Part shown: positions 1-6,612 of the stretch, in pieces
Numbering within the stretch: the first letter of the stretch is position 1
Layout: each line of letters begins with the position of its first letter
From: an uncultured Bacilli bacterium
GTDB taxonomy: Bacteria; Bacillota_I; Bacilli_A; RF39; UBA660
Direction: 5' to 3'
DNA: 9,907 bases
NCBI GenBank assembly: GCA_934167785.1
Contig: CAKPLX010000038.1
Location: forward strand, 1-9,907
Translations under genes and position numbers: made by a program
The notes under the pieces: generated by a model
Databases searched by the model: none
What the model was told of the DNA's origin: nothing
What the model saw: only the letters and a program-made list of their open reading frames with translations

Positions 1-915
1 GCTGGTTTTGCACTTTTAATATTAGGTGCAGATTGGTTAGTTGATGGTTCAAGTGGAATTGCTAAAAAATTTCATATTCCAGAAATCATTATAGGTTTAA
101 CTATAGTTTCAATTGGAACTTCTATGCCAGAACTATTTGTAAGTATAACATCAGCAATTGATGGATATTCTGATATGGCTATTGGAAATGTAATAGGCAG
201 TAATTTAAGTAATTTATTGCTTATTTTAGGAATTTCTTCAATAATAAAGCCTGTATTTTTTCAATCAGAAACAAAAAGATATGAAATACCAATGTGTTTG
301 TTTTTCACAATTATTTTAATGATTTTTTGCAATACTGCAAATACAATTTCTAGAATCGAAGCTGTTATATTGCTAATTTTATTTTGTTTATTTATTGGGT
401 ATACAATATATATGGCAAAAAAAGAAAGTCAAAAGGAAGTCTTGGATATTTCAGTACATACATCAGAAACTAAAACAATCAAAAATATTATTTTAGTTAT
501 ATTGGGAATTATTGCACTTAAAGTTGGTGGAGATTTAACAGTTAATAATGCTGTAGTTGTTGCTAAACAGTTTAATTTAAGCGAAAAAATCATAAGTCTA
601 ACAATTCTTGCTATTGGTACAAGTTTACCAGAACTAGTAACAAGTGTAACAGCTGCAATAAAAGGAAATAGTGATATAGCTATTGGAAATATTATTGGTT
701 CAAATATATTTAATATGTTACTAATTATTGGTGTATCATCTTTAATAAAACCAATAGTTTTCAATGTAAGCTATAATTTTGATTTAACAATATTGCTAAT
801 ATCAACAATTGTACTTGCCATTTTCCCGATTATACCACCTAAAAATGAAATGAGCAGAATGAATGGAATAATATATTTCATTGCATATTTAGTTTATTTA
901 ATAATATTATTTTAA
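1..915 (+). CDS. Calcium/sodium antiporter, YrbG type (5' end cut off)
   Basis: The frame is open from base 1 to the stop at 913-915 (304 codons visible). It is a polytopic inner-membrane exchanger of the CaCA superfamily, a family that moves Ca2+ (or Na+) against a cation gradient. The two internal alpha-repeats are clear. The first has GTSMPEL near visible residues 39-45 followed by AIGNVIGSN. The second has GTSLPEL near 206-212 followed by AIGNIIGSN. These acidic GxSxPE segments form the ion-binding site in this family. Hydrophobic segments fill most of the rest, with a short polar cytoplasmic-type loop (KKESQKE) between the halves. Compared with YrbG (about 325 aa), only roughly the first 15 residues lie outside the window, so the first in-frame ATG at 124 is internal and not the true start. 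The gene is followed 18 nt later by mntP in the same direction, so the two are probably one transcript for divalent-cation export. The true substrate cannot be told from sequence. Confidence 0.93.
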   Translation, partial: AGFALLILGADWLVDGSSGIAKKFHIPEIIIGLTIVSIGTSMPELFVSITSAIDGYSDMAIGNVIGSNLSNLLLILGISSIIKPVFFQSETKRYEIPMCLFFTIILMIFCNTANTISRIEAVILLILFCLFIGYTIYMAKKESQKEVLDISVHTSETKTIKNIILVILGIIALKVGGDLTVNNAVVVAKQFNLSEKIISLTILAIGTSLPELVTSVTAAIKGNSDIAIGNIIGSNIFNMLLIIGVSSLIKPIVFNVSYNFDLTILLISTIVLAIFPIIPPKNEMSRMNGIIYFIAYLVYLIILF

Positions 916-933
916 ATATAGGAGATAATCAAA

Positions 934-1491
934 ATGGGAACTGTTGAATTATTATTATTAAGTATTGGACTTGCAATGGATGCTTTTACGGTATCGATAT
1001 GTAAGGGAATTTCAATGAAAAAAATGAATTGGAAAAAAGCATGCATCATAGGTTTATGGTTTGGCGGATTTCAAGCTTTAATGCCTACAATCGGATATTT
1101 TCTGGGCACTACATTTGAAAGTTTTGTTACAAGTATTGACCATTGGATTGCTTTTATTTTACTTTCTATTATTGGTGGAAATATGATAAAAGAAGCTTTT
1201 AGTAATAAAGAAGAAAAAAGTGATGATGATGTAAGTTTTAAAACGATGCTTGTTTTAGCAGTAGCAACTAGTATAGATGCTTTAGCGGTTGGAATTACTT
1301 TTGCATTTTTCAAAGTAAATTTAGTTTTAGCTATTTCTTTAATAGGTATAATATCTTTTATATTACCAGTATTAGGAACTAAAATTGGTAATAAATTTGG
1401 CGATAAGTATGAGAAAAAAGCCGAATTAGTTGGTGGTACAATATTAGTACTATTAGGAATTAAAATTCTTATAGAACATCTATTTTTCTAA
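934..1491 (+). CDS. mntP: Manganese efflux pump MntP
   Basis: 185 aa, close to the usual 185-190 aa for MntP (formerly YebN, DUF204). It is a small six-helix inner-membrane protein that exports Mn2+ and protects against manganese excess. The two halves carry the family hallmarks: GLAMDAF with Asp16 in the first helix and [10 protein letters not shown] with Asp115 in the fourth. These acidic residues are known to be important for transport. A charged loop (KEEKSDDD, about 92-99) separates the halves. The start is set by AGGAGA at 920-925, 8 nt before the ATG. It lies 18 nt after the antiporter stop, with no promoter or riboswitch between them, so any Mn-sensing leader (a yybP-ykoY riboswitch is common for such genes) would lie upstream of the window. 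A long hairpin follows the stop. The gene looks intact. Confidence 0.95.
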   Translation: MGTVELLLLSIGLAMDAFTVSICKGISMKKMNWKKACIIGLWFGGFQALMPTIGYFLGTTFESFVTSIDHWIAFILLSIIGGNMIKEAFSNKEEKSDDDVSFKTMLVLAVATSIDALAVGITFAFFKVNLVLAISLIGIISFILPVLGTKIGNKFGDKYEKKAELVGGTILVLLGIKILIEHLFF

Positions 1492-1496
1492 TATTT

Positions 1497-1570
1497 AAGC
1501 AGATAATTTGTTGTAAAGTAAACTCGTGGTTAAAAATTTTGTTTCACTTTATTGCTAATTATCTGCTTTT
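1497..1570 (+). terminator. Long hairpin after mntP, probable terminator
   Basis: The 12-nt arm AAGCAGATAATT (1497-1508) pairs perfectly with AATTATCTGCTT (1557-1568). Inside it a second, imperfect helix forms between GTAAAGTAAAC and GTTTCACTTTAT. The arm ends in TTTT (1567-1570). It starts 6 nt after the mntP stop, as expected for the operon terminator. It is odd in having a large internal region and only a short U-run, so it could instead be a processed or stabilising 3' structure. Confidence 0.6.
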
Positions 1571-1638
1571 ATGATATAAAAATTATAATGAATAATATAT
1601 TAGTAAACAAAAGATAATTATAGGAGGAATTTTATTAT

Positions 1639-2592
1639 ATGGAATCTGAACAAAAGAAAATTGAGAATTTAGAAGGATTCAAGGATATGCGCATTGTAGA
1701 TAATTTTTATCAAACATCTAGCTTCTTTCCAATGCCAACAATTGAAATATCTACAATAGATGAAAAAGGTTTTACAAATATTGGCTCATATTCTTTATGT
1801 TTTCCTTATTATATTGCAGGTAAAGGATATTATGCAATGATATTAGAATGTAGAAATAGTTCAAATACTTGCAAAAACTTATTAAAAACTGGAAAATGTG
1901 CTTTGAATTTTTTACCAGATGATAAAAGATATTTTAAAGAAACTGTAAGATTAGGCTTCCCTGGAGAAACTCCTGAAGAAAAGATGAAAGATTGTATATA
2001 TACTTTAGTTGATGGAAAAAGAGCAAGAGAAAATCCAAATGAACAATATCCTAAAGTTGTAAAAGAAGCTTACCAAGTTTTTGAATGTACATGGGTAAAA
2101 GAATTAGATGGCGCTGAAAATGATACAATACAAGAAGAATATAATGGTCCATATCATAATTTCAATGGAATTACATCAAAATTTGGTGCACATTTTATTT
2201 TACGAATTGATAATATCTTAATGAAAGAAAAATACTATAATACTATTATAAATGGAGTTACTCCTTATGGCTACCCTAAAGTACCTGTTGATTATGGATA
2301 TAGAGATTCTAAAAACTTTTGGTATACTAAATTTAAGAGGCCAATATCTGTACCAATTCCTAATGGAAAAGGTGTTGACTTAGATTCTGTTAAATATGCT
2401 GCTGGAAGAATAGATCCAGATGTAAAATTTACAGAAGATGCTTGTAAAATGTTAATAAAAGTTCCGAGACCATTTTTGAATACAGTTTTAAAAGGTTGCG
2501 TTAAATGGGCTAAAGAAAATAATGTAAATCTTATTACACCAAAAGAGATGCAAATAATAAATGATAAAAGAGCAAAAGAAAAAAATAAATAA
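1639..2592 (+). CDS. Flavin-reductase-like FMN-binding split-barrel protein with PCP_red-like C-terminus
   Basis: 317 aa. Residues about 20-215 resemble the flavin reductase-like (split beta-barrel, DIM6/NTAB) family, which binds FMN and reduces flavins or transfers electrons. Visible features include the N-terminal strand region FFPMPTIEISTIDEKGFTNIGSYS and the segment AMILECRNSSNTCKNLLKTGKCALNFLP, which matches the family pattern of a strand followed by 'S..T..Ni...g.F.vN'. The C-terminal 50 residues (FTEDACKMLIKVPRPFL, then W-x-K-E-N-N-V-N-L-I-T) resemble the small PCP_red domain found at the end of protochlorophyllide reductase subunits: acidic start, 'vPf.r', then 'A...G...IT'. This organism shows no photosynthesis genes here, so that module must have another role. 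The start is fixed by AGGAGG at 1622-1627, 11 nt before the ATG. The gene stands alone between the mntP hairpin and its own terminator. The substrate is unknown. Confidence 0.75.
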   Translation: MESEQKKIENLEGFKDMRIVDNFYQTSSFFPMPTIEISTIDEKGFTNIGSYSLCFPYYIAGKGYYAMILECRNSSNTCKNLLKTGKCALNFLPDDKRYFKETVRLGFPGETPEEKMKDCIYTLVDGKRARENPNEQYPKVVKEAYQVFECTWVKELDGAENDTIQEEYNGPYHNFNGITSKFGAHFILRIDNILMKEKYYNTIINGVTPYGYPKVPVDYGYRDSKNFWYTKFKRPISVPIPNGKGVDLDSVKYAAGRIDPDVKFTEDACKMLIKVPRPFLNTVLKGCVKWAKENNVNLITPKEMQIINDKRAKEKNK

Positions 2593-2599
2593 TATATAT

Positions 2600-2649
2600 G
2601 AAGCTTCAGAATCAAATTTAAGGGAGTTTTATAAAAAAGTAATATAGTT
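2600..2649 (+). repeat. Inverted copy of 5424-5473; relic of a coding 3' end
   Basis: These 50 bases match the reverse complement of 5424-5473 at 47 positions. They begin 8 nt after the flavin-reductase stop. In one frame both copies encode E-A-S-E-S-N-L-R-E-F-Y-K-K-V-I followed by TAG. The three differences (GAA/GAG, AGG/AGA, AAA/AAG) all fall at third codon positions and are synonymous. The piece is therefore best read as the stranded 3' end of a former gene, not as a regulatory repeat. No start or upstream coding part is present here. Confidence 0.7.
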
Positions 2650-2655
2650 AATTTT

Positions 2656-2686
2656 AAGTGGTAATTATACAAAATTGCCACTTTTT
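2656..2686 (+). terminator. Intrinsic terminator of the flavin-reductase gene
   Basis: AAGTGGTAATT (2656-2666) pairs with AATTGCCACTT (2673-2683), 11 bp with one G-U pair, and the 3' arm runs into TTTTT (2682-2686). The loop is 6 nt. It separates the flavin-reductase gene from the polymerase promoter 15 nt further on. Confidence 0.85.
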
Positions 2687-2701
2687 ACATAATAATATAT
2701 C

Positions 2702-2739
2702 AAACAATTGTTTACAATATATTATAAAAATGATATACT
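2702..2739 (+). promoter_or_regulatory. Promoter with overlapping LexA-like palindrome
   Basis: TTTACA (2711-2716), a 17-nt spacer and TATACT (2734-2739) form a sigma-A promoter. It is strengthened by an extended -10 (TG at 2731-2732). The perfect palindrome AAACAATTGTTT (2702-2713) overlaps the -35. It fits the form RAAC-N4-GTTY, a relaxed version of the Gram-positive LexA box GAAC-N4-GTTC. Position and downstream gene (a Y-family polymerase) suggest SOS control. LexA binding itself is inference, because the outer G and C of the consensus are missing. Confidence 0.65.
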
Positions 2740-2768
2740 ATGATTATAATTTTTTAAGGAGATATTAC

Positions 2769-4259
2769 ATGCAAGAACAAAACATATATATTGCTATAGA
2801 TTTAAAAAGCTTCTATGCTTCAGTAGAATGTGTTGAACGAAACTTAAATCCATTAACAACAAATTTAGTAGTTGCAGATACTAGTAGAACTGAAAAGACA
2901 ATTTGCCTTGCAGTAAGTCCTTCTTTAAAAGAATATGGTATTCCAGGCAGACTTCGTCTTTTTGAGGTAATTCAAAAAGTTAGAGAAATAAATACAAATA
3001 GAAAACATCAATTATTAGGCCATACATTTAAAGGAAAATCAATTGATAAAATAGAATTAAAGCAACATCCAGAATATGAATTAGATTATATTGCTGCACC
3101 ACCTCAAATGAACAAATATATGCAATATAGTACTAAAATATATAATATATACTTAAAGTATTTCTCACCAGATGATATATATGTATATTCAATAGATGAA
3201 GTATTTATAGATGTTACACATTATTTAAAAACATACCAAATGAAAGCAAGCTCATTAGCTACTAAAATTATGCATGAGGTATATGAAGAAACTGGTATTA
3301 CCTCTACCTGTGGTGTTGGAACTAATTTGTATCTTGCAAAAGTAGCATTAGATATTGAAGCTAAACATGCTATACCAAATAAATATGGTGTTAGAATAGC
3401 CTGTTTAGATGAAAATATGTATAAAAGGCAATTATGGTCACATACACCATTAACAGATTTTTGGAGAGTTGGTAAAGGTATTTCAAAAAAATTAGAACAA
3501 AATAATATGTTTACTATGGGAGATATTGCAAGATGCTCTATTCACAACGAGGATAAACTTTTTAAGCTTTTTGGAATAAATGCTGAATTATTGATAGACC
3601 ATGCTTGGGGAATCGAAACTTGTACAATGCAAAGCATAAAGAACTATACTCCAGCGACTAATAGTATAAGTTCTGGTCAAGTACTCCATTGCCCTTATGA
3701 TTATACTAAAACGAAGTTAATTGTAAAAGAAATGGCAGAACTTCTATCTTTAGATTTAGTAGATAAACATTTAGTTACTAATCAATTAGTGCTTGATATT
3801 GGATATGATGTAGATAATTTAAAAGATAAATCGAGAAACTATATTGGCGAAATAACAGTTGATAGATATGGAAGAAATGTGCCTAAACATGCCCATGGTA
3901 CGCAAAATTTAGAGCACTATACTTCTTCTAGTAAAATAATAACAGAACAAATAATAGAACTATATGATAGAGTTATAAATAAGCAACTTCTTTCTCGAAG
4001 AATCATTATCACAGCTAATAATATTATCAATGAAAACATTGCTCAAAAAGATAATTCAAATGAACAAATCGATTTATTTACTGATTATACGGTTAAAGAA
4101 CAAAATCATAAAAAAGAATTAAAAGAACATGAACTACAAAAATCAATAATAGATATAAAGAAAAAATACGGTAAAAATGCAATTCTTAAAGGAATGAACC
4201 TAGTAGATGGAGGAACTACAAAAGAGAGAAATGAGCAAGTAGGAGGGCATAAAGAATAA
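2769..4259 (+). CDS. Y-family (UmuC/DinB-type) translesion DNA polymerase
   Basis: 496 aa from the ATG at 2769, which is preceded by AAGGAG (2756-2761) at 7 nt. An in-frame ATG at 2658 lies inside the upstream terminator and before the promoter, so it is not the start. The protein copies past DNA lesions at the cost of accuracy. The palm has the catalytic set: Asp11 in AIDLKSFYASVE (steric-gate aromatic F15/Y16) and Asp143-Glu144 in YSIDEVFIDVT. A helix-hairpin-helix region follows around DFWRVGKGISKKLEQNN. The little-finger domain covers roughly residues 300-425. QIDLF at 433-437 fits the QxxLF sliding-clamp motif. The long divergent N-terminal fingers and the YolD partner make it a UmuC-like member found on chromosomes, plasmids and phages of Bacillota (UvrX/YqjW group). 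The stop overlaps the next ATG (TAATG), so translation is coupled to the YolD-like gene. Confidence 0.93.
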   Translation: MQEQNIYIAIDLKSFYASVECVERNLNPLTTNLVVADTSRTEKTICLAVSPSLKEYGIPGRLRLFEVIQKVREINTNRKHQLLGHTFKGKSIDKIELKQHPEYELDYIAAPPQMNKYMQYSTKIYNIYLKYFSPDDIYVYSIDEVFIDVTHYLKTYQMKASSLATKIMHEVYEETGITSTCGVGTNLYLAKVALDIEAKHAIPNKYGVRIACLDENMYKRQLWSHTPLTDFWRVGKGISKKLEQNNMFTMGDIARCSIHNEDKLFKLFGINAELLIDHAWGIETCTMQSIKNYTPATNSISSGQVLHCPYDYTKTKLIVKEMAELLSLDLVDKHLVTNQLVLDIGYDVDNLKDKSRNYIGEITVDRYGRNVPKHAHGTQNLEHYTSSSKIITEQIIELYDRVINKQLLSRRIIITANNIINENIAQKDNSNEQIDLFTDYTVKEQNHKKELKEHELQKSIIDIKKKYGKNAILKGMNLVDGGTTKERNEQVGGHKE

Positions 4260-4675
4260 TGGGAGCTTATGATGATATTATAAATTTATCAAGACCAAAA
4301 TCAAATCACCCCAAAATGAGTATAGAACAAAGGTCAGCACAATTCGCCCCTTTTGCGGCATTAACAAGTTTTGGAGATAAAGTAAAAGAAACAGCAAGAT
4401 TAACTGATAGAAAAATTGAACTAGATGAAGAAATGAAAAATATATTAGATATGAAAATACAAGATATAAAAAATAATCTTTCTAATAATAAAAATAATTT
4501 TACAACACAAATAACATATTTTATTTCTGATAATAAAAAAGAGGGAGGCAAATATGTAACAATTACAGATGCTATTTACAAAATAGATGAATACAAACAT
4601 CAGTTTATTATGAAAAATGGCTTGAAAATAGATATTTCAGAGATTTTAGACATAAATATTAAATTGCAAAATTAA
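4259..4675 (+). CDS. YolD-like protein, partner of the Y-family polymerase
   Basis: 138 aa. The N-terminal segment (residues 1-45) is typical of the YolD-like family (PF08863): YDDIINLSRPKS..HP.MS...RSAQFAPFAAL. The rest has the family layout of a charged helical region (LTDRKIELDEEMKNILD) and a beta-rich end (ITYFISDNKKEGGKYVTI, YKHQFIMKNGLKID) that recalls the WYL/YolD fold. These proteins are usually encoded next to UmuC-like polymerases and are thought to control or assist them; the mechanism is not settled. The ATG overlaps the polymerase stop by one base, with AGGAGG at 4241-4246, so both are made from one SOS-type transcript. No clear terminator follows. The gene marks the end of the conserved + strand segment. 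Confidence 0.9.
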   Translation: MGAYDDIINLSRPKSNHPKMSIEQRSAQFAPFAALTSFGDKVKETARLTDRKIELDEEMKNILDMKIQDIKNNLSNNKNNFTTQITYFISDNKKEGGKYVTITDAIYKIDEYKHQFIMKNGLKIDISEILDINIKLQN

Positions 4676-4691
4676 CATTTGTTATATTTTA

Positions 4692-4729
4692 AACGCACGA
4701 GAATCGATTTTAAGACATTTTTATTATTT
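4692..4729 (+). repeat. 30-nt motif, copy 1 (A-R-E-S-I-L-R relic)
   Basis: It shares 22 identical bases with the reverse complement of the copy at 5632-5665 (core ACGAGAATCGATTTTAAG). Read forward it encodes N-A-R-E-S-I-L-R-H-F-Y-Y followed by a hydrophobic tail and TAA. The peptide is similar to A-S-E-S-N-L-R-E-F-Y at 2600-2649, so it looks like another stranded C-terminus of the same family. It begins 17 nt after the YolD-like stop. Confidence 0.6.
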
Positions 4730-4802
4730 GTTAATATGGTTTTAACTATAAATACGGATTTTTTATTAAAATAAATGCAGATTATTGAATTCTTATTACT
4801 TT

Positions 4803-4835
4803 ATTATTTTTAATTATTCTTGGTTGGATTTTTTT
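4803..4835. repeat. 33-nt exact direct repeat, copy A
   Basis: Identical to 5474-5506 (key segment ATTCTTGGTTGGATTTTTTT). Similarity continues for about 15 nt beyond (CGATTACCACAT against TGTAATCACAT). On the minus strand both copies encode K-K-I-Q-P-R-I-I-K-N-N, so this is part of the same coding relic. Copy A has a 1-nt deletion just upstream that breaks the frame. Confidence 0.8.
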
Positions 4836-4890
4836 ATTTCCGATTACCACATGGACATGGAACATTTCTTCCAACTTTTAGCAATTATTT
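4803..4890 (-). pseudogene. Remnant of a SEC-C motif protein
   Basis: On the minus strand from about 4890, the sequence encodes L-K-V-G-R-N-V-P-C-P-C-G-N-R-K and then a stop. KVGRNxPCPCG is the signature of the SEC-C zinc-binding motif (as at the end of SecA), which normally continues GSGKKYKKCC. Here the last two cysteines are missing. Aligning with the related relic at 5426-5569 suggests a 1-nt deletion after the CG, followed by K-K-I-Q-P-R-I-I-K-N-N. An in-frame stop also lies just before the motif (H-K-stop-L-L-K-V-G). No start or full domain is present, so it is a dead fragment. The original protein is unknown. Confidence 0.55.
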
Positions 4891-5293
4891 ATGAGAAACA
4901 CAAAGTTTATATTTTAATAATAAATTATAAATCTTAAAAATAAAAAGAGCTAAAAATTGAATTTAAAATAAATTAACAGTAAATAGCAAGGAGTATCAAG
5001 ATAGAAGAGAAGGAGAGAGGCATAGAAGATAAATGTCAGAATTTTATAAAATACAAAATTTATAAAATATAAAAAATAAGAAAGAAATTCATAAATTAGA
5101 AAAATATTAAAATTTATATAAAATAGAAAATTCATAGAGTTACCAGAAATGAAAAATAAAAATACGGTATAAAGATATATTGAATAAAAATATTTTTAAA
5201 TATATAATAGAAGCATAAAAAGAGATTTTATATTTTTAAAACAAAAGAGTGGGAGAATGGTCAAAATTGATGTCTAAAATGCATAATTGAACA

Positions 5294-5425
5294 TTGCACA
5301 AAATCAAAGTTTTGTGCAAAAAAGAGTAGGAACAAAATATAAAACCATACATATATGGTCCTACCCGCAAAATCTTGCTAGTCCTTGCTATTACTAGTAT
5401 TTAAGCCATTTACTTTAACAACAAA
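5294..5425 (+). repeat. Structured element, copy 1
   Basis: Hairpin 1 is perfect: TTGCACAAAA (5294-5303) with TTTTGTGCAA (5310-5319). Hairpin 2 has GTAGG (5326-5330) pairing with CCTAC (5360-5364) around an inner stem ACCATA/TATGGT (5344-5349, 5354-5359), with a conserved A-rich bulge on the 5' side. A third stem CTAGT/ACTAG follows near 5379-5397. The core TCAAAGTTTTGTG plus AGAG, AGGA and AAAATA is shared with copies at 7739 and 9120 in the same orientation. The TCAAAGTTTTGTGyAA core recalls IS256-family inverted repeats, from memory; no transposase is present. It could also be an RNA. Confidence 0.6.
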
Positions 5426-5569
5426 CTATATTACTTTCTTATAAAACTCTCTTAAATTTGATTCTGAAGCCTCATTATTTTTAATTATTCTTGGTTGGAT
5501 TTTTTTTCATTATTGTAATCACATATTTTAAAAAATTTATATAACTTTAGATTATTTTTATCAAAATTT
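5426..5569 (-). pseudogene. C-terminal coding relic (47 codons, no start)
   Basis: An open minus-strand frame runs from about 5569 to the TAG at 5426-5428. It reads N-F-D-K-N-N-L-K-L-Y-K-F-F-K-I-C-D-Y, then N-N-E-K-K-I-Q-P-R-I-I-K-N-N, then E-A-S-E-S-N-L-R-E-F-Y-K-K-V-I. It has no start codon or ribosome site and follows a TGA. Its end matches 2600-2649 (47/50, synonymous changes only) and its middle matches 4803-4835 exactly. The stop is followed on the minus strand by structured element copy 1. Homology with the SEC-C relic at 4803-4890 suggests both come from one gene family with a SEC-C-like motif near the end. The family was not recognised. Confidence 0.55.
5474..5506. repeat. 33-nt exact direct repeat, copy B
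   Basis: Identical to 4803-4835, 671 nt away and in the same orientation. It lies inside the minus-strand coding relic at 5426-5569. Confidence 0.8.
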
Positions 5570-5631
5570 CACAAATCCCCATATTTCAATATTTTGCTCA
5601 ATTATTCAAACAACAAGTTATATGTCTTAAA

Positions 5632-5665
5632 AATAAAAACGCCTTAAAATCGATTCTCGTGCGTC
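5632..5665 (-). repeat. 30-nt motif, copy 2 (A-R-E-S-I-L-R relic)
   Basis: On the minus strand it encodes S-Q-K-S-D-A-R-E-S-I-L-R-R-F-Y-F and a stop. It shares 22 consecutive bases with copy 1 in opposite orientation. The peptide aligns with A-S-E-S-N-L-R-E-F-Y at 5426-5473. The + strand just before it carries AAGTTATATGTCT (5615-5627), inverted at 5772-5784. Confidence 0.6.
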
Positions 5666-5793
5666 GCTTTTTTGACTATTTTTTGCTTATTTTATAGTAT
5701 GCTGATATTTTGGTAATTTTGACATTTTTTATTAGTCAGATCTATACTGAGTATATTTTTACTATATTATTAGACATATAACTTAATTACTTA

Positions 5794-5830
5794 ATTATTA
5801 AAATGTCTTAAAACCGATTTTCATGTGTCC
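5794..5830 (-). repeat. 30-nt motif, copy 3 (decayed)
   Basis: GTCTTAAAACCGATTTTCAT matches copies 1 and 2 with substitutions. In the same minus frame it reads D-T-stop-K-S-V-L-R-H-F-N-N, so the CGA arginine codon has become TGA. This is consistent with decay of a coding remnant. Confidence 0.5.
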
Positions 5831-6248
5831 ATATTTGTAATTTATTTTGAGTCATAAATAATAATTCTAATAGATACTTAAAATGTTTTGCATTTGTAAA
5901 AATTAAATCTAAAGAAATGTTCGGTTTTAGATTTGATATAATTTTATATAAAACTTTGCACAAAATTAAAATTGAATAATTTATATAAATTTATAAATCT
6001 TTAAATAAAATTTTAATTACAAAATTCTAAAATTATTTTAAATTCTAAATTTACTTTCTATTATTATTTTTTATTTTATTAAATTTGTTTTATCATAATT
6101 TTAAAATTATTAATAATCTTTTTTTAATTATTTTTAAAAATTTATATAATTAATTTTATTCATTAATTATAAGTAGTTTTTAATTTTATGCTCCCCTACT
6201 CCCTCTTGACTTTTTATAAAAAATTTCAAATAACGCTATTTATCTTCC

Positions 6249-6497
6249 TTATTTTATTTCTTCTAAATTAGATTTAAACTCTTTTTTACATTTTTTACAA
6301 AGATAATATGAATCTATGGATTCATCTCCAGTGCAGCAACAACCACCTAATATAAACTTTACATTATTTCGAGTTAGTTTCTCTGCATTACTTTTTCTTG
6401 GAAAGCCTCTGAATATATAAGTTAATTCTTCGTTACAAAAAGGACATAAATTTTCTTTTTTATAATGTCTTGATATTTCTTTATCCACCCAGCTCAT
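6249..6497 (-). CDS. Small cysteine-rich protein, probable zinc ribbon
   Basis: 82 aa, family not recognised. It begins with a charged segment, then CPFC (Cys18, Cys21). The unusual run GGCCCTGDES (Cys53-55) and CKKC (Cys67, Cys70) follow. The two CxxC pairs look like a zinc ribbon. The triple cysteine between them is extra and could bind metal or be redox-active. No membrane segment or signal peptide is seen, so it should be cytosolic. The start is supported by GAGAGG about 9 nt upstream of the ATG. It has its own promoter in the 115-nt gap behind the broken RhuM-Fic gene, so it is probably an independent unit. Composition matches its neighbours. It could be a small regulator or an accessory or immunity-type protein, but nothing proves this. 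Confidence 0.7.
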   Translation of the reverse strand: MSWVDKEISRHYKKENLCPFCNEELTYIFRGFPRKSNAEKLTRNNVKFILGGCCCTGDESIDSYYLCKKCKKEFKSNLEEIK

Positions 6498-6535
6498 TTA
6501 AAAATTCCTCTCTTTATAATTATTATTCCAAGCCA

Positions 6536-6562
6536 ATTATATCATAAATGTAATTTTTTCAA
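6536..6562 (-). promoter_or_regulatory. Promoter for the small zinc-ribbon gene
   Basis: On the minus strand TTGAAA (6562-6557) and TATAAT (6541-6536) are separated by 15 nt. TG one base before the -10 gives an extended -10 that can offset the short spacer. The transcript would start about 30 nt before the AGAGG ribosome site of the gene ending at 6249. Confidence 0.55.
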
Positions 6563-6612
6563 ATTTACTCAATAATGTTTAAATTTTTATTAAATAATCT
6601 TTGTGTTTACCT

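Larger units (their letters stand above)
4676..6248. other. 1.57-kb gene-free, repeat-rich tract with coding relics
   Basis: No intact gene could be supported. The tract holds a 33-nt exact direct repeat, a 50-nt inverted repeat shared with 2600-2649, three clear copies of a 30-nt motif, one copy of the structured element, and minus-strand protein remnants, including a SEC-C-like motif. Base composition flips inside it: about 4915-5280 is A- and G-rich on the + strand (poly-A-like, with GAAGGAGAGAGG at 5010), while 5510-6240 is T-rich. This suggests pieces of former genes in opposite orientations. The stretch 5970-6180 is nearly pure A/T, and I see nothing in it. A 13-nt perfect inverted pair (5615-5627 and 5772-5784) flanks two of the motif copies. 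Confidence 0.7.

Noticed and set aside
1571..1638. Promoter for the flavin-reductase gene (TATAAT at 1584-1589)
   Set aside because: No acceptable -35 at the right distance in this AT-rich stretch.
2658..2768. Upstream start for the Y-family polymerase
   Set aside because: That ATG lies in the terminator and before the promoter, has no ribosome site, and the added residues match nothing in the family.
4950..5135. Minus-strand 61-residue phenylalanine- and tyrosine-rich frame
   Set aside because: It is the complement of an A-rich tract, low complexity, with no ribosome site.
5952..5972. TTTGCACAAAATTAAA as the right inverted end of an element starting at 5304 (similar short match near 9873)
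   Set aside because: Only about 10 bases match the left end and the rest is AT-rich, so chance cannot be excluded.
6180..6230. Minus-strand fragment resembling I-K-S-G-G-V-G at 9500
   Set aside because: Similarity covers fewer than ten residues with indels; too short to call a homologous relic.
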